Shown one piece after another: positions 24,180-35,339 of a stretch of 64,000 nucleotides of DNA. The DNA is from Pararge aegeria. Taxonomy: Eukaryota > Arthropoda > Insecta > Lepidoptera > Nymphalidae. Position 1 is the stretch's first letter. Each line of letters begins with the position of its first letter. The notes below the pieces were generated by a model, which saw nothing but the letters and a program-made list of their open reading frames with translations, had not been told where the DNA came from and made no database searches. The stretch lies in assembly GCF_905163445.1 (NCBI RefSeq), contig NC_053199.1, positions 11,798,001-11,862,000 of the forward strand, read 5' to 3'. Both the position numbers and the translations under genes were made by a program.

Positions 24180-24320
24180 TTCGGTCTAATTACACTAAGT
24201 GGTTGCCCGGAAAGGATTATTATCAATAATAAGGCCGCCATTACACCCTAAGTTGTTCATTTTTTTTTTTCCTATCGGTGTGTAATAAAGAATCTAATAT
24301 TGCTATTATTATTATATGTT
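24180..24320 (+). mobile_element. LINE 3' tail, family G
   Basis: 'GGTTGCCCGGAAAGG' is followed by the stem-loop ATTATT-ATC-AATAAT (24216-24230), AAGGCCGCC and an AT-rich tail with AATAAAG. The stem is perfect although its sequence differs from the other copies. Confidence 0.7.
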
Positions 24321-25039
24321 GGATGTAAAATAGTAGTTAAAATAAGTAGTAGACTGAATACTTATTTCTTTTGCAAAGTTTTATTGCATGATACTTTAAT
24401 TAGTCGTCTCGAATCAATCGCAGCTAATTGTTTACTGACACAGTGTCACAACAATGAAGTAATTAATTCCTAATTATACTACAGGATAATTGTGATGACC
24501 GCAAACCAATATACATAATTTAATTATACACGTTCCGAGGAATAAACCAAGTAACCTTACAATAAAAAATTTACCGTACTAAAAATCTAATTAATCTATT
24601 ACTATAAAAGTCAAGTAATTTAAATCCTGCATTAAATTTCTATACATTTTTAGTTATTTTTCTCCCTTTTTCTCCGCATGATTTATACCGTTACCTTGCC
24701 TGCAAATCGACGTTCCTAGATATAAACAGAGTAAATACGCAATGAAAATATTTAAGAACAGCCTAATTATTGTTATAATATGATCTGACTTCAACTCATT
24801 TTAAGTTTATGCAATTTATTTATTTATTTTTTATTTCCCACTGATGATGACTTTGTCCGCGTTGATACCTCAGTAAGGAAATTGGTTTGTGCAACTACTG
24901 CCTTTGTATACTTTATTGACGGCAAAATCATTTACCCAACCAACAAAGGACTTATCCTTTTCTCCTTCCTACTCTATTTCTCCAAGTGCCTAGGGTCACT
25001 GGGAGAGATCTCCTAAAGAGTTAAGGGCTCTGCTCTGAG

Positions 25040-25170
25040 GATGAGGAGGATTTAGGCCGTATCCTACCACGCTGGCCAAGTGCGAACATTATGGAGAACT
25101 CTCATTCACATGGTTTCCTAGCGATGTTCTCCTCCTCTGGTAAAGCAAGTAATATTGAATTGCTTAAAAA
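25040..25170 (-). mobile_element. SINE family B fragment
   Basis: The plus strand shows 'CCACGCTGGCCAAGTGCGAA', 'AACATTATGGAGAACTCTCA' and GCAAGTAATATTGAATTGCTT, which are the family B body in complement. Confidence 0.55.
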
Positions 25171-25579
25171 ATATGTACTGTAATTTGATGTACACAAGAG
25201 GTAAATATAGGGATATAACACGGCAACCTGCAACTACAATATGCCCGCTTGAATGTATTTCACCTTTTACAAAATACAAAAAGTTCACATATCAGATGAA
25301 GGAATGCTTTTCGTAAAGCTGTTTCAATGCTTTATTTGTACTGCAAAGGGAGGTAGGGTAGTGCATTCCCACGCGGCACGGATACGCCGGTTCCGATCGC
25401 CGCCCCCACTAATTGAGGAGATGCAACCAAGGACATGCCGGTAGGATCTGATGAAATTGTTGATATTTTAATTGGTATTAATGTAAAGAGATAAGTCAAC
25501 TGATATGAATTAGGTGGTAATTCGTATAATTTCTGTGTATTCCTCTTTTTAGTTGATACACATCAGTTATGGAATATCC

Positions 25580-25945
25580 AACTAGTATTATAAATGTGAA
25601 TGTGTGGATGTCTGTTACTCAATCACACAGAAACGGCTGAACGGATTTGAATGAAATTTGGCATGCATGTAGCATTTGACATGGAAAAGAACATAGGCTA
25701 CCTTTTACCCCGATTCCCTAGTAGTTCCCGAGTAGTTCCCGGGGGAAAATTGATTTCTTTTTACGAGCTAAGCCGCGGGCAGACAACTTTGAAATTTGTT
25801 TGCATGTCACCTATGCTATGGAAAAGGGCATGTAAGTTCTTTCTATACCGATCTCTTAAATAGTTCTCATTAAAAATTGTTAACGAACGAAGCATTAGAA
25901 ACAGTTCGTAAGTCCACGCAGACGAAGTCGCGGGCAGAAGCTAGT
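25580..25945 (-). mobile_element. Retroelement copy, family E, with inner duplication
   Basis: It opens CTAGTATTATAAATGTGAAT and ends 'GACGAAGTCGCGGGCAGAAG' then CTAGTAA. In between, 'TTTGAATGAAATTTGGCATG' and 'CTTTGAAATTTGTTTGCATG' are two diverged copies of one block, each followed by an ATGGAAAAG word, so the element is partly duplicated. The short AGTAGTTCCCG word is also doubled (25720-25742). Confidence 0.65.
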
Positions 25946-25949
25946 AATT

Positions 25950-28060
25950 GATATTTCCTGATTATTTATCATGCTCTTGATGTAAAACATCATCAAGAAA
26001 TCTCAGTGAGAAATTCAAGGAAATATGTTTCCTATATTAGTGCTCCTTTTACAATTCCTGAAGTTCTTGAAGAAGGTAGAAGAAAACATGAAGTGGCTTG
26101 ACTGTGAAACCATCATTGTTTTTTGGTCATTATCTCTATTACATTATCTCCGAGACCTCATATAAAGTATTTGCAGGTATAAGCCCACTTTGCCATCATT
26201 AAAATCCAATAAATCAATTAATCAACCAGTTTTGTAACAAGCTCACAACTACGTGCGGGATAACGTTTTATTGCCAACTATTAAAGCGAAAGATAAGTGA
26301 CGCGACGTAGTGGTACAAACTATCTTGAACTTGAGGGACGTGTAGGCGTCATTTGTGTCTATCTATACCAATGAACTTCGAGCACTCGATCGCCGTATGC
26401 GTGAGAGGACAATGAAACCGTTTATATCCTACTAGTGAGTTAAGTATAACCGAGGAGAAAGGATTACAATTATTGCATGTTTCTCTGTTCTGTTCCTATC
26501 TTTAATGAAATCTTAAATCCTTACTATATCTTTTGAAATTACACAACCAATTGAACAATTTTGAGAAAGATCTTACTATCAATCAGCCATCAAAACAAAG
26601 ATCTCCTGTTTAGAAGATCATTAATTTCGACAAATAGACATAAATAAGCGGTGATATTGAATATAATTTTAGGATGTTATGAGTCGCTTGTATTTATGAT
26701 GTTTATTTTATTAATAGGTGCTCTGTAGTAAATGTTATTACAAGTTTCAATGTATGCTTCTTAAGTAAGCATTAAAGTTTCTGTTCAAAAATATTGATAC
26801 CTTCAACAATTATTTCTAACCTAAAAAACTAAGAAGTCTAATATGCAGAACCATAATCAAGTAATGATAAAGACATTCTCGTTGATAAAACAATAACAAA
26901 ATTGGTTTTATTGATTTCTTTATAACATGCTAATAATATCTTAACTAATTAACAGGCAACTTCTAAAAGTCCGCACTATTTACGTTAATTATATCGCTAA
27001 TTGATATAAAACGTCGTAAATAATTTGAACTTAACGAATAGCTGGGGGGCTACCCGATAATTATAAAAAAAAGAAAATCGAATGTGGCAGCTGCAGTCAC
27101 TATAAATATCAATACAATCCATTGTTGGAGCCATAATCAAACATAATATAAAAAATAAGAACCATAAAACTTCGAATAGCGTGGCGTATGAGCAATTGAC
27201 TGCTATAAGCTATTGAAACGGTTCAAGGTGACCGTCGCGAGCAAAAATTACAATAAATTTATCGATACTTCCTTGTTAGTGGAAAGATATTTTTAAACGT
27301 TCATACCGTACAGTACCACGTTAGTCTAGCATGTACGAATACGGATCACGAAACCTTACATTTCATAACAGGGGCGGGCTAAAATTAATAGGTATTATAT
27401 TAATAGGTATAGGTCTGTCATTGCCAGATTGAAGTTAAGAAATTAAAATTATCTACCTCTGTAACTGGGAGCTCGAAAACGTTTTTCCGTTCTTAAGTAA
27501 AGCAGACGGTCGCGATTACTTTTATATAATGTATTAAAACAAAATCGTTTAAGCCCTCCCAACGGCTTTGTAGAAGCTGGGAGATCAAGGTCGAAGCTCT
27601 TAATCAAGCTCTCCTAATACCACAAGCTCCGCACAAGACTCATTGAAGCACAAATATTATATACTTAGGTATGGTGGGCTGAAACCCTATGCAGATTAGC
27701 GGGCTTTATGAAACCCACGACCTATCGTTAGGCAGCGAACACGTATGGGACATTAATCCGTTCTATCCTCCATGACCATGTCGCTGCCTATACGTGGTAT
27801 CACTTTGAATTCCTACTGAAAATATACGTTGCAGTATTCCTTCGCAGGTACCTAATACCCTGGTACTGCAAAAACAGAGCAGAGGAGCCACCACAATGAC
27901 GCAACGTTTTAATTATTTCAAGTGTTTTTATATTTTCTCTTCTTTTTCATATTTGTATGTTACTGTAAGGATTATTGTGGTGAATAAAGCTTATTATTAT
28001 TATAACTTCCACCAATGATTCTCCTAGTTGTCCTGCTAAATAAAACGATTGCTAAATCCC
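25950..28060. other. Intergenic DNA, nothing recognised
   Basis: No gene is seen. The patch 27545-27880 is less AT-rich and may be decayed transposon sequence, but I cannot place it. Confidence 0.45.
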
Positions 28061-28073
28061 ACTTCTGATTGTG

Positions 28074-28310
28074 ATTTAGCAACTGCTTTCCAGTCGTGGG
28101 AGTCGAACCCGAATGGTTCGATTCCCACGACTGGAATTTTTTCGTGTGATGAACACAAATGAATTTCACTGTCTGGGTGTTCATTTAGAGTAGAGATTAT
28201 GTATATTATTTATAAAAATATGCATCAGTCACCTTATTAGCCACAAGCTACGCTTACTTTGGGGCTAGATGGCGATGTGTTTATTGTCGTAGTATATTTA
28301 TTTATTTACT
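28074..28310 (+). mobile_element. SINE family A with inverted duplication of its B-box
   Basis: The head of the element is replaced by an inverted copy of the B-box region (left arm 28088-28109, loop CGAAT, right arm 28115-28136, 21 of 22 bases paired). From the right arm onward the family A body and TTTATTTATTT tail are normal. The tRNA-like A-box part is missing, so this copy cannot have a complete pol III promoter. Confidence 0.8.
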
Positions 28311-28384
28311 TGGATCAGGGGCATTTAAGAGGATAATAGACTTGGTATAATAACGACCCTTGAATAATGCATAAAATAGAGGAG

Positions 28385-30430
28385 TCTCTTTTAGAAGTAA
28401 ACAGCGGTCAATTACTGTGTGTAGCGCCCAGCTTTGTGGCGGGTTCGGAAACAATCGAAGCGGTGCGATGGGCGAGATACCGAACCGTAATAACTCTAAT
28501 GGTGAGATAAGAGCGCCACTGCGCGGCTACAGGTTGTAGCAGCCGCTGGAATATTATGGTGCGTACTCTACAACGTGTAAATGAAAACCGATGCTTTAAA
28601 GGTAAATTATGTACGTTATCTGTGAAACCGAAACGCTAATAGTTTTTGAGTAAACCACTGCCAAAATTTCTACTGAAAGAAACCAGTTACAGCCCTTACA
28701 TCACATGCAAAATTCAAATCACGTGACTACTGACACTTTATTGGGTACGCGTCGCGTAGCGTCGGTACTATGCAAGCGTCGGTCTTTTATCTTTAAAAGG
28801 GTTGCCGTAAGTAAACAATTAGAATGTTTTTAATTTATTTGTATGGAAAAATAAATTCTTCTTTTGATGCACCCATCATCAGTATTTCGTATTCGGTTAC
28901 ACGTTGTATATTGACAAGTGGGATTTACCAATGTGCTTTATTAAGCAGGGGCAATGGGTATAGTAATTTGCACAAGTAACAGTAGTTATCATATCATCGC
29001 AAAATAAACAGCGGTCAATTATTAATTTGTGTAACGTCCAGCTTAGAGGTCGGTTCGAAAATAAAAACGTTATAACATTAATAACTCTAATGGTAAGATA
29101 AGAAAATACAAGTTGTGTCAACGGCAGCAATGCGTGCGCACACTATAATCAGAAGTGGGATATAGTGATTTATATTTGCTTATATTTAGCATCATGGCAT
29201 CTGAGAAATATCATTTATGTAACAGTCATCAATCATAATCATGTAATTGCAAAGTTAAAATGAGTCAATGAAAGTTGGTTTCGCCCAGCTTTATATCGAG
29301 TTTAAAAAATTTACGCGAAGCGATATAAACAACCTAATAACTCTAGTCGTAAGATAAGAATAAGTCTTATGAGTGCTGCAGTTTGCACATAACTATAGCG
29401 CAAGTCGTCCCAACTGCAGCACTAATAAAGACTTGAATAGGTACACTAAAATCAGAAGTGGGAATTATCATGTTCTTTATTAAGCGGTGGAAAAGTAGGA
29501 GAATCATTAGTGCAAGTAACCGTCATTATCCTGCTTTAAAAAGTAAATAACAGTAAATTCATATGTGTAACGTCCAGTATTGTGGCAGGTTTTAAAACAA
29601 TCGAAGAGGTGCGATGGGCGATATACCAAACCGCAATAACTCTAATCGTAAGATAAGAAGCTACAAGTTGTGCCAACCGCAGCAATAATAAAACTCGAGT
29701 ACATTATTATCAGAGTTGTATTTGTATAGGTAACGTGCTTTATTTAATAGTTGTAATTGGGAGAATTATTTCAACAAGTAACCGTCATCATTGTGTCCTT
29801 GCTAAGTAAAGTCAACGGTCAATTAATATGTTTAATATGTCAGGTTTAAAAACATCGAAGTTATGTTATGTGCGATATATCGAACCGTAACAACTCTAAT
29901 CTCAAAGGAGCTTCAAGTTGTCTCCACCAAAGCGAAACAGTTGAGTCAATCATAATCAGAAATAGGGTTAAGATATGTGTTTTATTTAGCAGGGGCAATT
30001 ACGAGAATCATTTGTGCAAGTAACCGTCATCATCATGTCATTGCAAAGTAAACAACGGTCAATTATTGTGACTGAGCGAACGGGCATCCGCTAATATCGT
30101 CCTGATAATATAGCATTAAAATTTCTTTAATATTGTTTTTTGAAACATCACTTATTTAAATCAAAGATTGTTTTGCAGTGACGAGTAGTTTGCGACCTCA
30201 CAACGTACAACCCATGAAATCGCTTTTGAGATTTTGCATTAGACTGGAGCCTGCTGCAGGTACTAGCAGTAAGCGTCGGGGTTATTTATTACTTTTATGG
30301 AAATTAAAAATTTATTTCAAATCACAAAATTACAACGTGCGTACACTATTATGAGATGCGGTATATAGTTTTACTCAGCATTTGTGCACGTAATTGCAGC
30401 ATCATCCTGTAGAAGTAAACAGAGGTCAAT
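28385..30430. repeat. Degenerate tandem array of ~250-bp units
   Basis: Recurring blocks in fixed order are TTTATTAAGCAGGGGCAA, CAAGTAACCGTCATCAT, AGTAAACAGCGGTCAATT, GTGTAACGTCCAGCTTTGTG, GAAACAATCGAAG, GCGATGGGCGATATACC, TAATAACTCTAATCGTAAGA and ACAAGTTGTGCCAACCGCAG. The TAACTCTAAT core lies at 28491, 29082, 29338 (TAACTCTAGT), 29637 and 29891 (CAACTCTAAT). First-half-only units occur near 29965 and 30384. A second block (GGTACTA..AAGCGTCGG) lies at 28763 and 30259, suggesting a higher-order repeat of about 1.5 kb. All frames on both strands are broken between copies. Confidence 0.8.
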
Positions 30431-30434
30431 CTGG

Positions 30435-33060
30435 TTAAACGCGGCCTTTACTCCAAATCTAATCAGCTACAAATCCAAGGAGCCAGCTTCGCCGGAGCGA
30501 CTTACTTTTTTTCGAATTTTTGCAATGACGACGACTTACTCGGTCAGGCATGCAAATTACTTCACATGTTTTCTTTCAGCCATAAATCAAGTGATAATCA
30601 ATTACTTAAAACGCCCATGTCTAACTGTGAAAAGTTGGATGCCAGCTACAGGACACCGGTCTCCTCTCGGAATGAGGGTTTCTCCGAATGAGATTTGGAA
30701 GTCTTAAACTACCTGCCAAGTGCCAATATAGGCTACCACCGCTTCACGCCATTTTGTTAAATCTAGTCTTCCTAATTTTTATATGAGTGATTGTGATTGT
30801 GGTTTATGGAGTGTATTGTAATTTAAAACTAGTGAATATTAAAACAAAGTAGAATAATTATTAGATATACCTTTCCTATGTAATCCCAAATCTCGAAACT
30901 AAATTAATAGGATTTAGTCTGTATGACTATCCTTTTCTAATCGGCATTGTGAAAGACTTTTAGTCATACCAATTTAGTAAAGTTTAGAAACCGTTTATTT
31001 TGCCGAGCTTTAAGGTCCTATGACAGTCTCCACTATGCGAGCTATCTCTGTGTCGATATTCATCAATATCGGGGTAGCGTTTGAATCGAATATAGGTAAC
31101 AAGCAACTAATCAGACAAACTTTTAGTATATAGATAATCGGCCGAATTTTGCCCACCTATCAAACGAGGCAGGAAATAATGTAGACATAAAATTATGATT
31201 GTATATCATCACACATGCTTTGTAAGTTCCACAAGTTCAAAGTTTTAAAAAGTTAGCGTGAGAAACTTGGAACTTATTGAGAGACATACCCAAGGTGTCT
31301 TTCGGTAGTGTATTGTTAAAAAAAAAATTAAATCCATTTACCTATTTTATGTAGTTCAGTAGTTAACTTTGATATGGTTTGAAATAACTTTGGTAGGTCG
31401 ATGTTGTTACAAGCGATAGTAGCTTCCTACCTCAGCAATATTTCGTGGCGCAGCAAGCACTGGGACCAGTTTACGCCGACAACCATGTAAACGATTTATT
31501 CCCGAGCCTCGTTTTGCATTACCCGATCGGGAGCTAGGGCTGTTTAATATTTTAGTGTCTGGAATTCTCGGCTAGCATGTCAAAGGGTTGGCGATTTCAC
31601 AAACTGTATAAAAAAATATATAATAATATATTATAATATATTTTTATCAAAACCCAAAATATTTACAAATGCAAAGAATTTGAACATTGTAAGAACATGT
31701 TTTTATATTTAAACGAGCCAAGAGATAGCTCTATATTTAACTTTAATATAACGATGATATTATGATTCAAATGAACAGGGTGGTATCTTGCTATCTGTCA
31801 ATTATATTATTTTTATAAATTTAGATTTCATTATTTCTTTAAAGACATAAATAAAAGGTAATTATTATATTACCAGTTTCATCAAATGTAGACAGTTTTA
31901 TTCTGTTTACTTTATTGCAATTAGTTCAGTAGTATTTGTAATTAAGTTGCGTTTAACGTGAATACGAGTACCAAACATAATTTAGCGTATGAACAACAAA
32001 CTTTTAAGAATAACTTTGCAACGTGGGAAAATTCAAAAGATGATGCTAAAAAACGTTCTCTTGTCGTTGTTAGATGAAGGGCACTTTATATTCAATGTAT
32101 TGCATCAAATATACTTGAACGCAAACAATGTATCTAATACCAATACAACGGTAGTCAACCCTATCCGGGCGTGCAGTTGTCACAGGGGCTTTATTAAAGG
32201 ACGCAAAGCAAAGATGGCCGTTGGACCGGCTTATCCCGATTCCCGGTGCGCCTACTCGACGCACCGCTAATACGCAATAATACCAACATTATCAACTTCA
32301 CCACTTAAATTCATATAACAACTTAACACTTGGGAAAGATAAATCACGCAGGCTAACAAATTATCCACCCACGTTGTCCATAAAGTTCACATGGCGAGAT
32401 ATAAATTTTGAGACACGTTAGATGACATTTCCTTCAAGACGATAAACAAAGCGTGTATTTTTAAAATGTCCGCAATTACGTAAGAACCGTGGGCCGAAAG
32501 GTGCCCAATGAGCCGGAAAGGCATTCCCATAAAAAGAGAAACTATAAAACTCTGAAACATCACTGAACTGAACACTGTGGAATACACTCGTAACTATTTA
32601 ATTTAAACATGAGGAGGATTTTGATCGTTTATTAATTAGTATAGTTTTTACTTATGACTTGGTTCACGTAGATATCCGAAGCCTATTTAAGTCCCACAGC
32701 ATGTGCCTCTTTATAGGACAGTGCATTAAGAACTAGGATCCTCTATAATACCCCGAACAACTTTTATCCTGACTTAAAATGAACCCAGGATTCGCGGATA
32801 CTTCAAATTCAAATCGTTAATTTGCAGATTGGTTTTACATTATTGGTAGATAAAATATAGGGACAAACATCCGCCTTAGATGGCATGCAAAAAATGCATG
32901 TTCATAAACTAATTCCTACTTACTATAATAATACTATCCTGAATTAATCGACATTATTAAAATAAGAATAAAATTTAAGACTGATATCAAAATTACAAAT
33001 ATCTGTTACTAATATCCTTAAATTAATATGCTTATTATTTTACTTGACCTAAAGCAACTG
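30435..33060. other. Intergenic DNA, nothing recognised
   Basis: Apart from a SINE B fragment near 30640, I see no gene. A very AT-rich palindromic stretch (about 31612-31650) is low complexity. Opposed open frames at 31989-32270 lack motifs. Confidence 0.45.
30640..30770 (-). mobile_element. SINE family B fragment
   Basis: 'CAGGACACCGGTCTCCTCTC' then GGAATGAGGGTT and CTGCCAAGTGCC match the family B 3' half in complement, strongly diverged. Confidence 0.4.
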
Positions 33061-33069
33061 GGTAGTTAG

Positions 33070-33185
33070 TCGCTGGTAGCCGCTGGATTCAATTGGCGCA
33101 AAACCGTGGAATTTGGAACTCCCTACAAAAGAACATGTCCAGCTGTGGACGTTTATCGGTTGATATGATTATGATGATGAGCTAG
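33070..33185 (+). mobile_element. LINE 3' tail with GAT end
   Basis: 'GCCGCTGGATTCAATTGGCG', 'GGAACTCCCTACAAAAGAAC', GTCCAGCTGTGGACGTTTATC and TTGATATGATTATGATGATGA give the complete usual order of this tail. It is the uninverted form of the sequence at 23410-23590. Confidence 0.65.
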
Positions 33186-33389
33186 TTAGTGTTAAGTAGG
33201 TAATTTATTTACATTCTGCACCCCCTGAAGACATCCTATAATACACATATTAACATGTGTTTAGGTCAAAAAAATATCGTATACAAAAGCCTTAAACATC
33301 CAAAAAAATCAATAGTAACTCTACAGTTTAAAAAAGAAAATTCCTTCACATCAAATATTTAGTACAATGATTTAATTTATTAATTATCG

Positions 33390-33658
33390 TTATAATCAAC
33401 CCATCAAAGACCCACAACTGGGCAAGGGTCTCCTCTAAGAATAAGGTTTAGAACCGTAGTCCACTATGGCCAAGAGCGGATTGGTAGACTTCACACGTCC
33501 TCGAGAACGTTATGGAGAACTCTCAGGCATGCAGTGGATTCCTCACGATGTTTTCGTTCACCGATAAAGCAAGTGATATTTGATTGCTTAAAACGCGCAT
33601 AACTCCCGTTTAAAGGTCCCCAAGAAGAAAGCTGAGTGGGCTATCATCGCTATAACAA
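33390..33658 (-). mobile_element. SINE family B copy
   Basis: Nearly the whole element is present in complement: 'ACTGGGCAAGGGTCTCCTCT', 'ACGTTATGGAGAACTCTCAG', GCATGCAG, 'AAGCAAGTGATATTTGATTG' and a head ending GTGGGCTATCATC. Confidence 0.65.
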
Positions 33659-33699
33659 CGCTAAGTTATTAATACATAACATAAGAGACGTATGAAGGA

Positions 33700-35240
33700 C
33701 GGCGAATAATTTACAAAAGAGACCGATCGTAATATAAACAAGATGCAGTAATGGCGCATTTAATTGTTGTGCCCAAGTACGACCGCGCAAAATGTCGAAC
33801 GCACTCACTCATACACAAATCCAACTGCATTCCCGCACAACATTTAACCTGTCTTGCTTTACGCATCTTTCATTTACGAATATTTTTATACATTTACAGA
33901 AGAGGCAGAGTGTAATATATACATATAAACTAAAAGCATTAACGCATCAACTCTTATACGCACATACAGTGCACTTAAAAAAATTGCAAGACAATGAAAT
34001 TTTATGAATCTGTATATCCTTACTTAAAATTACTATAAATGTGAAAGTGCGTTTGATAAAATTTGATACATATACACGATGCCTTTTTTTTGTCATGAAC
34101 AATGTTGACCAACAAAAATGACCAAGTTAATCCGTACAATTACAATACAAAACTATTCATTGGTAAAAAATAATAGCAAAAAAAAAAAAATTAACACAAT
34201 TGCAATAATAGTTTGGTTAGCATATAAGAAGAACCCTAGTGCTAGAGTCAACAGCGCACTGCGGCGGCGGTGGTGCCAATTCAATCAATTGCGAACATTT
34301 CATGCAGTAGAAAAGATTTTCGAATATGTGCTTAAATTGATCAGCTGCTTCTAAATTCCTATGCAGACTTTAATGGAACAAAAGGTTACCGAAGGTTAAG
34401 AAGTCGCGGACAACCGCCAATAGACTACATTGGGTAATATTAACCACGATCAAATCATGTAACTATTAATTTAATAAAAAAGAACTTTACGTCATCGTTT
34501 TATGTCGCTCGAGAATCCATCGGCGACAGTAAAACATCGTGTTAGTTATTTTAATAGAATCATTATTATCAGTCCATCGGCAAATGGGAATGCGATGTGA
34601 TCGTCCACATTCACGGGATAAGAGTCTATAATCGTCTATGTAAGTACACAGGCGCAACCGGTTTATGAAGCAAGTCGGGGTGTAGGGGAAATCAATGCAT
34701 CGGAATAATGATCGTCTTTAGTTTCCATCTTTTGATAAATAACACCAGAATAACGACGTATCTTTTCGATTTTGCCGAATTATTTGCCAAAAAATTTATT
34801 TGTGAATGTTACCAAGAATTTACAATCCAAAAAAGTCCTTATTTAAACAGTGTCTATTTTACTGACAGTGATAATACATAATACAGCTATAATATGCATG
34901 TTTAATACATAGAAACCTACCTCTAGAATAACCTCTAGAAAAATCTATTGCTGAAAAACACGGTTGTGTTGTTTAAAAGATTATAACGAACAAGCGGGAG
35001 CGACTTCATTTTATACTATGTAAAGGTTATATAGCGAACAGACGTGATTTCTTTATCGACAACATTTACAGCAAAAGAGGAACTGCCAATCTATAGGCTT
35101 TTGCTTAAATTTGTTCATCTCAACAAGTTTCAAATAATATGAGAACAAAGAAACAATCATGTGTTTTCATAATATAAAGATTTTCAAAAGATATCATTTC
35201 TAACATTTGTCAATTATATATTCACAGAGCATTCCACAGC
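33700..35240. other. Intergenic DNA, nothing recognised
   Basis: No gene or clear element is seen. A short family E end (ACTATAAATGTGAAAGTGCG, about 34030) is present. Confidence 0.45.
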
Positions 35241-35242
35241 AG

Positions 35243-35330
35243 TTTGTTTGTATTGAATTCACCGCCGGTTCGAAAAGCAGATTTAACGAGAGAAGGCCGA
35301 CAAGAAACCAAAAATTTATCACCGAAGCTT
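35243..35330 (+). mobile_element. Non-LTR tail fragment, family H
   Basis: 'TTCACCGCCGGTTCGAAAAG' then CAGATTTAACGAGAGAAGGCCG resembles 'TTACCACCGGTTCGGAACAG' and its sequel at 43850. It is a diverged fragment. Confidence 0.45.
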
Positions 35331-35339
35331 GGGCGGTCA

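Noticed and set aside
28897..29130. 77-codon minus frame inside the 250-bp array
   Set aside because: The equivalent frames in other units are interrupted, and changes between units do not favour synonymous sites by eye.
31612..31650. AT-rich palindrome
   Set aside because: It consists of low-complexity TA/ATA repeats, so the pairing is not informative.
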